From contig NC_007645.1 in the NCBI RefSeq assembly GCF_000012985.1, positions 3,750,501 through 3,814,500 on the forward strand: 64,000 nucleotides of DNA, read 5' to 3'. The notes under the pieces are model-generated. The model searched no databases. It was not told the DNA's origin and saw nothing but the letters and a program-made list of their open reading frames with translations. Below, one piece after another: positions 34,872-43,855 of this stretch. The position numbers and the translations under genes are program-made. Origin of the DNA: Hahella chejuensis KCTC 2396 (GTDB taxonomy: Bacteria > Pseudomonadota > Gammaproteobacteria > Pseudomonadales > Oleiphilaceae). Within the stretch, counting starts at the first letter, position 1. Each line of letters opens with the position of its first letter.

Positions 34872-36047
34872 ATGCGCAATTCGATCATCAGGATTGTCTT
34901 CCTCTTCACAGGCGCGCCAGGATTCGCCCTCCTGCTCGCCTTGACGCCTCCTGCCGCCGCTTCGCACCCGCCCGATACGCCACAAACGCAAAATCCGCCC
35001 GCTCATACCCCATGGCGGCTGGCTTATTACGAAGGCGGCCCCCATGACAACTATCACGACTACCTTGAAGCGACTATCCGCGGGCTGATGGCGCTGGGCT
35101 GGATCGAACAGGCGGAACTGCCTTCCAGCGAGGTCGACGCCAGCACCCTTTGGAACTGGCTGGCGCAAAACGCCAAAAGCCAGTATCTGACGTTTCTGAG
35201 CGACGCTTACTATTCCGCAGACTGGGAACAGCAGTCCAGAGAGAAAATCCGCACGGATATTATCGATCGGATGAACCGGCGAAAAGATATCGATCTGGTC
35301 TTCGCCATGGGCACCTGGGCGGGTCAGGACCTGGCCAACAACCGTCATCACACCCCTGTCTTCGTGATGTCCGCCAGCGATCCGATTCAGTCAGGCATCA
35401 TCAAAAGCGCCGAAGACTCCGGCTATGATCACGTGTTCGCCCGGGTGTCGCCCCAGCGCTACGAGAAGCAACTGCGGGTGTTCCACGAGGCGGTGGGCTT
35501 CAAGCGCCTTGGAGTGGCCTACGAGAACTCCGTGGACGGACGCGCCTATGCGGCGCTGGAGAATATCCAAAAAGTCGCCGGGGAGAATCGCTTCAAAGTG
35601 GTAAGTTGTTATACCCTAAGCGATATTCCTGACAACAGCAAAGCGGTGGAGAGCGTAGTTTCATGCATCGACAAGCTGGCGCCGGAAGTGGACGCGCTGT
35701 ACATTACCATGCAAGGCGGCGTAAATGAGCGCAGCATTCCGACAATAGTTAAAATCGCCAACAAACATAAACTGCCCACTTTTTCCCAACTGGGCTCGGA
35801 AGAAGTAAAATATGGCGTTTTAATGAGTATGTCGCGACCGGACTTTGAATCCATCGGCGATTACCTGGCTTCCTGTCTGGGCCAGGTTATAAACGGGGCG
35901 AGCCCCAGAGCCCTGAAGCAACTGTTTGAGGAGAAAACCAATATATCCCTTAACCTTAAGACGGCGGAAGTCATCGGCATTTACCTGCGCGCAGACTGGC
36001 TCGCCGCTGCAGACGAAATCTATCGAGAAATACAGGTTCCCGATTAA
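34872..36047 (+). CDS. ABC-type substrate-binding protein, orphan (paralogue 2)
   Basis: A 391-residue paralogue of the preceding gene, sharing [10 protein letters not shown]..., [25 protein letters not shown] and [10 protein letters not shown], so the pair arose by duplication. A signal peptide is present (about 1-32). I preferred the ATG at 34872, 7 nt after GGAG; a start at 34860 is possible. The stop is 2 nt before the hybrid kinase start, so the binding protein and kinase are translated together. This suggests that ligand-loaded protein is sensed by the kinase. Confidence 0.82.
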   Translation: MRNSIIRIVFLFTGAPGFALLLALTPPAAASHPPDTPQTQNPPAHTPWRLAYYEGGPHDNYHDYLEATIRGLMALGWIEQAELPSSEVDASTLWNWLAQNAKSQYLTFLSDAYYSADWEQQSREKIRTDIIDRMNRRKDIDLVFAMGTWAGQDLANNRHHTPVFVMSASDPIQSGIIKSAEDSGYDHVFARVSPQRYEKQLRVFHEAVGFKRLGVAYENSVDGRAYAALENIQKVAGENRFKVVSCYTLSDIPDNSKAVESVVSCIDKLAPEVDALYITMQGGVNERSIPTIVKIANKHKLPTFSQLGSEEVKYGVLMSMSRPDFESIGDYLASCLGQVINGASPRALKQLFEEKTNISLNLKTAEVIGIYLRADWLAAADEIYREIQVPD

Positions 36048-36049
36048 AC

Positions 36050-38578
36050 ATGGTTCGAGCTAACAGCCGTTTTTTCAGCCACTACCGTTTTTACTCGCTA
36101 AGAACCAGGATAATTTCTCTCATCCTGTTGATCATGACCATAGCGGCGCTGGCGATTCTTTATTTCACCCATCGCGATGTGGGACGCGCGATGCTTCATG
36201 CTGAAGAATCCTCTGCGCAAAACGTATTGAAGTTGGTCGAGCTGAATATCAAAGCCGGTTACGATCAGTTGACCGGCGACAAAATAGAAATCCTCTCCAA
36301 TCTGCAAAGCGATTTACAGAGCGTGTCGGAAATCGCGCAGTCCTCTTTCAAGGTCTACGGGGACCTGTACAAGTCGGGCAGGGTCTCGCAGGAAGAGGCC
36401 GAGGCCATGGCTTTCAAGTGGCTGCGGGAAGTGCGTTTCGGCGAAGTGGAAGTGTTCGTGTTCAACCGCCAGGGCGGCGTCATGGCGCACCCGGAGCACA
36501 GCGTGGAAGCGACTTACATTACTTCGCTGCGGGATTTTAAAGGCCGCGTTATCTATCAGACCATGGCGGACGACAACCTGGACGCCTCTGGCGACAAGGC
36601 CATTTTCAACTGGCGGAAACCCGGCAGCGACCGCGACAGCCGTCATATCGGCTATTTCCTTCCCCTGCCCGACTGGAAAATGACGCTGGTCGCCATGGTG
36701 GACTTCGAGTACGTCGAAGCAGAAAGCCGCAAGAAAATGAGCGCTATCATCGACAGTCTGCGTAAGACCTTCCCTGACATCAAGGTCGCCAACACCGGCT
36801 ACGCCTATCTGTTCAACGGCCAGAGCGAAATACTGGTACCGCCGCCGGGCAATGACGAAGAAGGCGAAGCGCCCATGTCTCTGAACGGCGAGCAACAAAA
36901 TCTGCTGGCGGAGCTGATTGGCCAGATCGCGGCGCAAGAGCAAATCGGCCAGGTGATGTATCATTACCTCGACCCCTTTGTCGCCAGCGCCAGGCACGAC
37001 GAAGAGCGTCAGGTGGTGGCCTACGTCAGCTATTTCAAACCTTTCGACTGGTATCTGTCCGTGGTGGTGCCGGTGGAGGAAATTTCCGCTCCGGCGGAGA
37101 ATCTGGTGAAGAGTCAGAGTCTGATCATCGGCTTTTTCTTCATTGGCAGTATTCTCGTGGCCTTTATCTGGGTATCGCGCATTTCCCGGCCGCTGGACTT
37201 CCTCACCAACTACGCCAAGCAGTTGCCTTCTCAGGATTTCCTCAAGGACGATCAGCCGAACAGCACGATTCAATCGTTGGCGGTGCGCTCCCGCGACGAG
37301 GTGGGACGTCTGGCGGAATCTTTCATCTTCATGGAAGTGGAGCTGAAAAAGAACATCAAGGAAGCCTGCCGCGAGAAAGAAGCGGCGGAGCAGGCCAATC
37401 AGGCTAAAAGCGAGTTCCTGGCCAGAATGAGCCACGAGATCCGTACGCCGATGAATGGCGTGCTGGGCATGGCGAGCATTCTCGCCGATACGCCCTTGTC
37501 GGAGAAACAGCGCAAGTATCTCGACACTATCGTCAGTTCCGGCGAGTCCCTGCTGAATATCATCAATGACATCCTGGATTTCTCCAAGATCGAAGCCGGC
37601 AAACTGGATCTGGATAATCATCCCTTCAAACTGTCGGAGTTGCTCTCCTACCTCACGGATATCTTCTCGCCCCGGGCGCACAGTAAAAACATTGAGCTGA
37701 TCTGCGCGATCAGCGACGGCATCCCGGAAACCCTGATCGGCGACAGCGGACGCCTGCGGCAGATCCTGACCAATCTGGTGGGCAACGCGCTCAAATTCAC
37801 CCAGCAGGGCAGTATTCAGATCATTGTGGAAATCAGCGATGAAGACGCCCGCAATATGAAGCTGAAAATATCGGTTATCGACACCGGCATTGGCATTCCC
37901 CTGGGGAAACAGCAGAAGATTTTCGAATCCTTCTCTCAAGCGGACGGCTCCACTACCCGCACTTATGGCGGCACAGGGCTCGGCCTGAGCATTTCCAAGA
38001 GTCTGGTGGAACTGATGGGGGGCGAACTCGGCGTGGAAAGCCGCCCCGGCGAAGGCTCTTCTTTCTGGTTCTCCGTATGGCTGGAAAAAGATCCTTCCAT
38101 CAGTGGCATATCCACCTTGACCGCCAAAACCGTCGGCGCAACGGGTCGTAGCCAGAGCCCGCCGCTCAGCGGACGCGTTTTGCTGGTTGAGGATCATCCC
38201 ATCAACCAAGAGTATGCAGTGGAGCTGTTGAATATGATCGGCATCACTGCGGACATCGCCGAGAATGGTCGCGAAGCGCTCACGCGCTTAGCCAAGAACC
38301 ATTACGACATAGTGTTGATGGATTGTCAGATGCCGGTCATGGATGGTTATGAAACCGCCATGGCCATTCGCGCCGCAGAACAGTCCCACCCGGGCAGCCG
38401 ACGCTTGCCGATAGTGGCGTTGACCGCCAACGCCCTGCCTGCGGACCAGCAACGTTGCATGGATTCCGGCATGGACGACTTCCTGGCCAAACCGTTTAGC
38501 ATTCAGCAATTGTACGCGTCACTGGCGCGCTGGCTGCCGCCGGCCAAGGCCCGTATAGCGGACCGCAGCGCAAAATAG
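36050..38578 (+). CDS. Hybrid sensor histidine kinase, Cache-HAMP-HisKA-HATPase-REC
   Basis: An 842-residue membrane kinase. The first helix is about 20-42, then a periplasmic double-Cache-like sensor (about 45-350; [30 protein letters not shown]). The second helix is about 355-375, then HAMP. HisKA has His462 in [11 protein letters not shown]. The ATPase carries N-box [15 protein letters not shown] and [10 protein letters not shown]. The receiver (about 703-825) has Asp758 in [11 protein letters not shown] and Lys in LAKPFS. No histidine-phosphotransfer domain is attached, so a separate Hpt protein is needed. It is convergent with the GGDEF-EAL protein. Confidence 0.93.
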   Translation: MVRANSRFFSHYRFYSLRTRIISLILLIMTIAALAILYFTHRDVGRAMLHAEESSAQNVLKLVELNIKAGYDQLTGDKIEILSNLQSDLQSVSEIAQSSFKVYGDLYKSGRVSQEEAEAMAFKWLREVRFGEVEVFVFNRQGGVMAHPEHSVEATYITSLRDFKGRVIYQTMADDNLDASGDKAIFNWRKPGSDRDSRHIGYFLPLPDWKMTLVAMVDFEYVEAESRKKMSAIIDSLRKTFPDIKVANTGYAYLFNGQSEILVPPPGNDEEGEAPMSLNGEQQNLLAELIGQIAAQEQIGQVMYHYLDPFVASARHDEERQVVAYVSYFKPFDWYLSVVVPVEEISAPAENLVKSQSLIIGFFFIGSILVAFIWVSRISRPLDFLTNYAKQLPSQDFLKDDQPNSTIQSLAVRSRDEVGRLAESFIFMEVELKKNIKEACREKEAAEQANQAKSEFLARMSHEIRTPMNGVLGMASILADTPLSEKQRKYLDTIVSSGESLLNIINDILDFSKIEAGKLDLDNHPFKLSELLSYLTDIFSPRAHSKNIELICAISDGIPETLIGDSGRLRQILTNLVGNALKFTQQGSIQIIVEISDEDARNMKLKISVIDTGIGIPLGKQQKIFESFSQADGSTTRTYGGTGLGLSISKSLVELMGGELGVESRPGEGSSFWFSVWLEKDPSISGISTLTAKTVGATGRSQSPPLSGRVLLVEDHPINQEYAVELLNMIGITADIAENGREALTRLAKNHYDIVLMDCQMPVMDGYETAMAIRAAEQSHPGSRRLPIVALTANALPADQQRCMDSGMDDFLAKPFSIQQLYASLARWLPPAKARIADRSAK

Positions 38579-38676
38579 TCTGCGTCGTCGTATTGGCGAT
38601 GGCGCAGATGACCAGAAAATGTAATGCGCCGACAATAAGGGATTAAGAGAAGGAATGAGATGTTCCAGACGCTCGT

Positions 38677-41202
38677 CTAAACGCCCTTCTCGTATTGCTT
38701 GAACGCCGCCCCCAGCGTTTCCAGCAAGTGCGCATTGTCCCAGGGTTTGGAGATATAGCGATAGATTTCGCCCTGGTTGATCGCGCCTTCCAGGCTTTCA
38801 GAGGAGCCATGGCCGGTGAGCAGTATCCGCAGCGAGCGCGGATGCATGGTTTTGATTTTCGAGAAAAACTGTACGCCGCTTTCTCCTGGCATCTGCAAAT
38901 CTGACACGATCACCGCCACTTCGCGCCGCGCCAGCACTTCATAGGCGTCTTCCGTATTACTGGCCACCAGTACTTCGTATGCCTCATCTCGAAGGATGCG
39001 CTTAATGCTGCGCAGAATGTTAACGTCATCGTCCACTACCAGCACCGCGCCTCTGTCCTTGTTTCGACCGAATTCGCTGATGTCCAGGCGCGGGCGCTCC
39101 TTGAGCATGGCGCAAATCTCCGCCTCCGGCAGCGGACGGCTGAAGTAGAAGCCCTGTATCGCATCGCAGTTTTCCGCCGCCAACAGCGCTATCTGACCCG
39201 CCGTCTCCGCGCCTTCCGCAATGGTCTTCAACCCCAGACTCTGGGACATGCGGATAATGGCTTTGACGATGGAGTAATCGTCCGGGTTATTAGTCAGGCC
39301 TGACACAAAGGATTTATCTATTTTGAGTTTATTAACCGGAAAACGCTTGAGATAGCTGAGGTTGGAATATCCGGTGCCGAAGTCGTCAATGGACAAAGAA
39401 ACGCCGATATCCTTGAGCCGCTGCATAAGAGAGATGGATGTGACCGGGTCCAGCATGGAGAGAGACTCCGTCAGCTCCAGCTCCAGATACTTCGGCTCCA
39501 CCATGTATTCATTCAAAGCCTGCTTCACCAGTTCTTCCGTTTTCTGCTCCATGAACTGCAAGGCGGAAATGTTGATAGCCACCGGCACGATCTTCAACCC
39601 CTGCCGCCGCCAGCTTTGCAGGCGTTTACAGACGGCGAAGATGACCCACTCGCCAATGGCGGAGATCAAACGCCCCTCTTCCGCAGCGGGAATAAAATCT
39701 CCCGGCGGCACCAGTCCCAGGGTTGGCGACTGCCAGCGTATCAAGGCTTCAAGCCCAATAATCTTGCCGGTGCTCAGATCCACTTGAGGTTGGTAATGCA
39801 ATACAAATTCGTCGTTCTCCAGCGCCTGTTTCAAGCTGCTTTCCAGCTTCAGACGCTCGTTGAGGCGATCCTGCATCTGGTGAGTGAAAAACTGATAGGA
39901 ATTACGCCCGGACTCCTTGGCCCGATACATGGCGATATCCGCATGACGCATCAGCACTTCCACGTTGTCGCCGTCTTCCGGAAAGCTGCTGATGCCCAGA
40001 CTGCAGGTAATGGAATGGCTCTGTCCCAGCAATAACACCGGCGCGCTGACGGAGCTGATCAGGCGCGCCGCCAGATGCGTCAGGTCCGCTTCACTTTCCA
40101 GATTGTCCACCAGTAAAACGAACTCGTCGCCGCCGAACCTGGCCAGGGTGTCGCAGTTGCGGGTGCATTCCTGCAAACGTTTCGACATGATCCTTAGCAG
40201 ATCATCCCCGGCGTTATGTCCCAGCGTGTCATTGATCAGCTTGAACTTATCCAGGTCGATGAAAATCAGCGCCAATCTGGACTCATTACGTCGCGCGTGA
40301 TTAATCGATTGCGTCACCCTATCCAGAAACAGGCTACGGTTTGGCAGGCCGGTCAACGCGTCATGAGTAGCCTGAAACTCAATCGCCGCCTCCTGACGTC
40401 GACGTTCAGTGATGTCACGCAACACAAACATGTGGCAAGGCGAACGATGATAGGATATGGGAATGCAGTTGACCTCCACTTCCACACGCCCCCCGGTCAG
40501 CTGCTGCAGCAGCATGACTTCCGGCGGGCCGGCGCTCCTGTCCACCGAGCAAGCCTGTTTTAATTGCATCGCCGCGTATTCTTTCTGATCGTCCAAGACG
40601 AAATCCAGTAACGCGCCGCCCAGCAGCTTATCCGGGTTATCCGCCTTCAGCATTTTCACCGCCGCGGAATTCAGAAACACGATGCCTTCTTCCCCCTCCA
40701 CGAGGATGGCGTCCGGCGTGGTCTCCACCAACTTGCGGTAACGCAGCTCACTGTCCTTCAGATGCCGGTAGGCGACTTTCAGTGCGATATGAGTATGCAC
40801 CCGCGCCGCCAGCTCCTCCACCTGGAAGGGTTTGGTGACGTAATCCACACCGCCGGCGTCGAAGCCCGCCTTCTTGCTTTTAACATCGCTGAGCGCGGTC
40901 ATGAAAATTACTGGAATATCGTCGCACCCACTCAGTTTCTTCAGCTTGCGGCAGGTTTCGAACCCATTCATTTCCGGCATCATGACGTCAAGAAGAATGA
41001 GGGAGGGCTGGTGTTCCATAGCGATTTGCAGGGCCTGCACGCCATTTTCGGCGGACAGAGTGCGGTAGCCCCGGCTTTCCAGACAAGCCACCGCCACATC
41101 CAGATTGAGAGGCGAGTCGTCCACAATTAAGACTGTAAACTCAGAGAGATCCTCAATCGTGGCGCAATCCTCGAATCCATTAGCTTGCAAGATAGTCGTC
41201 AT
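38677..41202 (-). CDS. REC-PAS-GGDEF-EAL-REC c-di-GMP signalling protein
   Basis: An 841-residue cytoplasmic protein. Domains in order are: receiver 1 (Asp72 in LLDVMMPEMNG), PAS (about 160-280), GGDEF (intact RFGGDEF about 355), EAL (intact GLEAL about 486, with ELTES, DDFGTGYS and KIDKSF), and a second receiver at the C-terminus (phospho-Asp in VIVSDLQMPGESG about 765, then TGHGSS and SKPW). Both catalytic domains keep their signatures, so it could make and break c-di-GMP. Two receivers at opposite ends are unusual. It faces the hybrid kinase tail to tail and may be one of its targets. Confidence 0.93.
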   Translation of the reverse strand: MTTILQANGFEDCATIEDLSEFTVLIVDDSPLNLDVAVACLESRGYRTLSAENGVQALQIAMEHQPSLILLDVMMPEMNGFETCRKLKKLSGCDDIPVIFMTALSDVKSKKAGFDAGGVDYVTKPFQVEELAARVHTHIALKVAYRHLKDSELRYRKLVETTPDAILVEGEEGIVFLNSAAVKMLKADNPDKLLGGALLDFVLDDQKEYAAMQLKQACSVDRSAGPPEVMLLQQLTGGRVEVEVNCIPISYHRSPCHMFVLRDITERRRQEAAIEFQATHDALTGLPNRSLFLDRVTQSINHARRNESRLALIFIDLDKFKLINDTLGHNAGDDLLRIMSKRLQECTRNCDTLARFGGDEFVLLVDNLESEADLTHLAARLISSVSAPVLLLGQSHSITCSLGISSFPEDGDNVEVLMRHADIAMYRAKESGRNSYQFFTHQMQDRLNERLKLESSLKQALENDEFVLHYQPQVDLSTGKIIGLEALIRWQSPTLGLVPPGDFIPAAEEGRLISAIGEWVIFAVCKRLQSWRRQGLKIVPVAINISALQFMEQKTEELVKQALNEYMVEPKYLELELTESLSMLDPVTSISLMQRLKDIGVSLSIDDFGTGYSNLSYLKRFPVNKLKIDKSFVSGLTNNPDDYSIVKAIIRMSQSLGLKTIAEGAETAGQIALLAAENCDAIQGFYFSRPLPEAEICAMLKERPRLDISEFGRNKDRGAVLVVDDDVNILRSIKRILRDEAYEVLVASNTEDAYEVLARREVAVIVSDLQMPGESGVQFFSKIKTMHPRSLRILLTGHGSSESLEGAINQGEIYRYISKPWDNAHLLETLGAAFKQYEKGV

Positions 41203-41328
41203 GAAAGAGACTCTGATTCCCGTTAGCCCTTAACCAAAAGATAGCCTCGCCGTCATGGATTTCAAGGCCGCTTGTCGCCCCCCTCCTGAACGGCTGAGCC
41301 AAGTTCAGTTAAACACCTGCGGCGCGGC

Positions 41329-43383
41329 TTATCCGCCGCCTTGTTTTTGCTTGAAGCGGTCCATCAACTCATGCTGAAGTTTCGGCGGCGCATAATCGTA
41401 ATGGCTGAATTCCAGCGTATAGGCGCCCTCGCCCCCGGTCATGGATTTCAGTTTCGACTGATAGTTGTCCAGCTCCGCCAACGGGATCAACGCCGACACC
41501 GCGGCCCGGTTGCGGCTGAGCGCATTGCTGCCCGTCACCATGCCCCGGGAGCCGGAAATATCTCCGGTGATATCCCCGACGCTGGCCGCCGGCGCGGTCA
41601 CGTTGAGCCTCACCATCGGCTCCAACACCACGGGCTGCGCTTTGGTCACCGCATCCAGAAACGCTTTCTTGCCGGCGGTGACGAAGGCGATCTCCTTGGA
41701 GTCCACCGAATGATGCTTGCCGTCGTACACCGTCACGCGCAGGTCCTGCAAGGGGAAACCGGCGATGGCGCCGCTTTCCAGCACCTGCCGCACGCCTTTT
41801 TCCACGCCGGGAATGTATTGCGACGGGATGGAGCCTCCCACCACTTTGTTCTCAAATTCAAAGCCCTGTCCGCGCTCCAAAGGCTCCACCCGCAAATAGA
41901 CTTCGCCAAACTGCCCCGCCCCGCCGGTTTGCTTCTTATGGCGATAATGGCCCTCCGCAGGCTTGGAGATAGTTTCTTTGTAGGCGATGGAGGGCGGATG
42001 GGTGACCACCTCCACGTTGAATTGCTGTTTCATGCGCTGCAGCACCACGCGCAGGTGCAGATCGCTGACTCCATACATCACGGTTTCGTTCAGCGACGCG
42101 CGATGCTCCAGTTTGAGACTGGGATCTTCCGCGCACACCTTCTGCAATGCGTCGGACAATTTTTGCTCATCCCCTCTGCGCACCGGTTCAATGGCGACGC
42201 CGCAAATCGGCGGTGGGAAATCGATGGACTTCAGGTGATATTGTTCTTCGTCCGTTGAGTCATGCAGGACGGAGTCAAACTCGATATCGTCCACCTTCGC
42301 CACTGCGCAAATATCTCCCGGCACGCCGTAGGCGGTCTCCCGGGTTTTCTTGCCCTGCAGTTTCAGCAGATGGGCCACTTTGAAAGGCTTGCGGGCGTCG
42401 CCGACATACATTTGCGAGTTCGGGGAAATGCGTCCCTGGTGAATCCGAAACACGCCCAACTTGCCCACGTAGGGGTCCACAGCGACTTTAAACACATGGG
42501 CGATGGCGTGCTTGCCCGGGTCCGGCTCCACTGTGACTTTCCTGGCCTCAGCGCCCTCGCCTTTCAAAAACTGCGGCGGATTGCCTTCCAGAGGCGTCGG
42601 CATCAGATGGGAAATGACTTTCAGCAGCTCTTCCACGCCCGCGCCGGTTTGCGCCGACACGAAACAGACGGGAATCAGATGCCCTTCCCGCAATGCTTGT
42701 TCGAAGGGATCATGCAACTGTTCTGGATTGAGCGCCTGTCCCTGCTCCAGATACACCTCCATTAACTTCTCGTCCACCTCCACGACTTGATCCACCAGCG
42801 CGCTGTGCGCTTTCTCGACGGATGAGAAATCCGTGACGCGACTCTCGTCCGGCGCAAAATAGCAATCCACCACCGCATGACCGGACTCCGCCGGCAGGTT
42901 GATCGGCAGACATTCCGGGCCAAACGCTTCGCAAATGCTCTCCATGAGTTGGGCGAAGTCGATATCGTTCATATCTATCTTGTTGACGATAATCATGCGG
43001 CAGAGTTCGCGCTTTTTGACCGCCGCCATCAGGCGTTCCGTCACCATTTCCACGCCCGCCTGCGCATTGATGACCAGGGCGGCGGAGTCCACCGCCGGCA
43101 AGATGCTCAGCGCCCTTCCAAGAAAGTCAGGATAGCCGGGAGTATCGATGAAATTGATATGCGCCTCGTCGTAATCCAGGCTGCATACAGAGGTGTAGAG
43201 AGAGTGACCCAGTTCTTTTTCCTGGGGATCAAAATCACTGAGGGTTGCGCCTTTTTCAACGCTGCCTGCGCTGGGGATTTCTCCCGATCTGACCAGAAGC
43301 GCTTCCAATAAGGTCGTCTTGCCGCAGCCGACGTGTCCCAGTAGCGCGATATTGCGGATGTTTTCTGTGCTGTACTGCGCCAT
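41329..43383 (-). CDS. Elongation factor G-like GTPase
   Basis: A 684-residue translational GTPase paralogue of FusA. GTPase motifs are GHVGCGKTT (Walker A, with Cys where housekeeping EF-G has Asp/His-like residues), DTPGYPDF and NKID. Domains II-V follow in order with the EF-G pattern (KKQTGGAGQFGEV, GSIPSQYIPGVEKG). It is likely an EF-G2-type factor and not the ribosomal-operon fusA. I chose the ATG at 43381-43383 with AAGGAAGAG upstream; the frame opens at 43461. It stands 472 bp downstream of the Hsp70 genes on the same strand. Confidence 0.9.
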   Translation of the reverse strand: MAQYSTENIRNIALLGHVGCGKTTLLEALLVRSGEIPSAGSVEKGATLSDFDPQEKELGHSLYTSVCSLDYDEAHINFIDTPGYPDFLGRALSILPAVDSAALVINAQAGVEMVTERLMAAVKKRELCRMIIVNKIDMNDIDFAQLMESICEAFGPECLPINLPAESGHAVVDCYFAPDESRVTDFSSVEKAHSALVDQVVEVDEKLMEVYLEQGQALNPEQLHDPFEQALREGHLIPVCFVSAQTGAGVEELLKVISHLMPTPLEGNPPQFLKGEGAEARKVTVEPDPGKHAIAHVFKVAVDPYVGKLGVFRIHQGRISPNSQMYVGDARKPFKVAHLLKLQGKKTRETAYGVPGDICAVAKVDDIEFDSVLHDSTDEEQYHLKSIDFPPPICGVAIEPVRRGDEQKLSDALQKVCAEDPSLKLEHRASLNETVMYGVSDLHLRVVLQRMKQQFNVEVVTHPPSIAYKETISKPAEGHYRHKKQTGGAGQFGEVYLRVEPLERGQGFEFENKVVGGSIPSQYIPGVEKGVRQVLESGAIAGFPLQDLRVTVYDGKHHSVDSKEIAFVTAGKKAFLDAVTKAQPVVLEPMVRLNVTAPAASVGDITGDISGSRGMVTGSNALSRNRAAVSALIPLAELDNYQSKLKSMTGGEGAYTLEFSHYDYAPPKLQHELMDRFKQKQGGG

Positions 43384-43669
43384 AGCTCTTCCTTTTGGTG
43401 AGTGGAGACGACTTACGCCGTCAAACGGAGCTTCGGCCAGTATCCCACTCGTATTCCGCACGGAGGGTCCGTCGAAAAAAACGAACTGCGATGGATTCTG
43501 GAAGGAGTATTTCTATGAATTAAAGCAGAAAAACCGGGATTTGGGAAAAATCCAAGGGGTTAGCAAAAAACGAGAAATGCGTAATGGGGATATTAGCGGA
43601 ATAAAAGCGTAATTTTACACAGAAGTCTTCTGGCGCTCCGGGGATACTATTCCTGTCCGACAGCGGTTT

Positions 43670-43795
43670 CAGAAACGCTTACCCCGTTTCTGACTCCCCT
43701 TTAGCTTAGGCGACTTCTTCTGGCGACGACGTTCGTCGAAGAGTTCCCCAGCGACCGAGGCGTTAATGAGCCAGGGTGGGCGCCTCGGTTTTTTT
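43670..43795 (+). ncRNA. Candidate small RNA or structured terminator region
   Basis: Within the 472-bp gap 43384-43855, three plus-strand hairpins follow one another: CAGAAACG/CGTTTCTG (43670-43692), CGACGA/TCGTCG (43724-43738), and a terminator stem CCGAGGCG/CGCCTCGG (43755-43788) with seven T. No plus-strand gene lies upstream that this terminator could serve, so a short independent transcript is plausible. No promoter with correct spacing was confirmed. Nothing else was seen in the gap. Confidence 0.3.
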
Positions 43796-43855
43796 ACTTT
43801 CCTACAGACTGGCCGCCGCAGGCCGGCGACGCCAGCGCTGACTGATCCCCGTCGC

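Noticed and set aside
36314-38209. A 631-codon open frame on the minus strand
   Set aside because: It lies opposite the hybrid kinase gene, whose domains are all intact. The frame is a shadow of G+C-rich coding sequence with unlikely composition.
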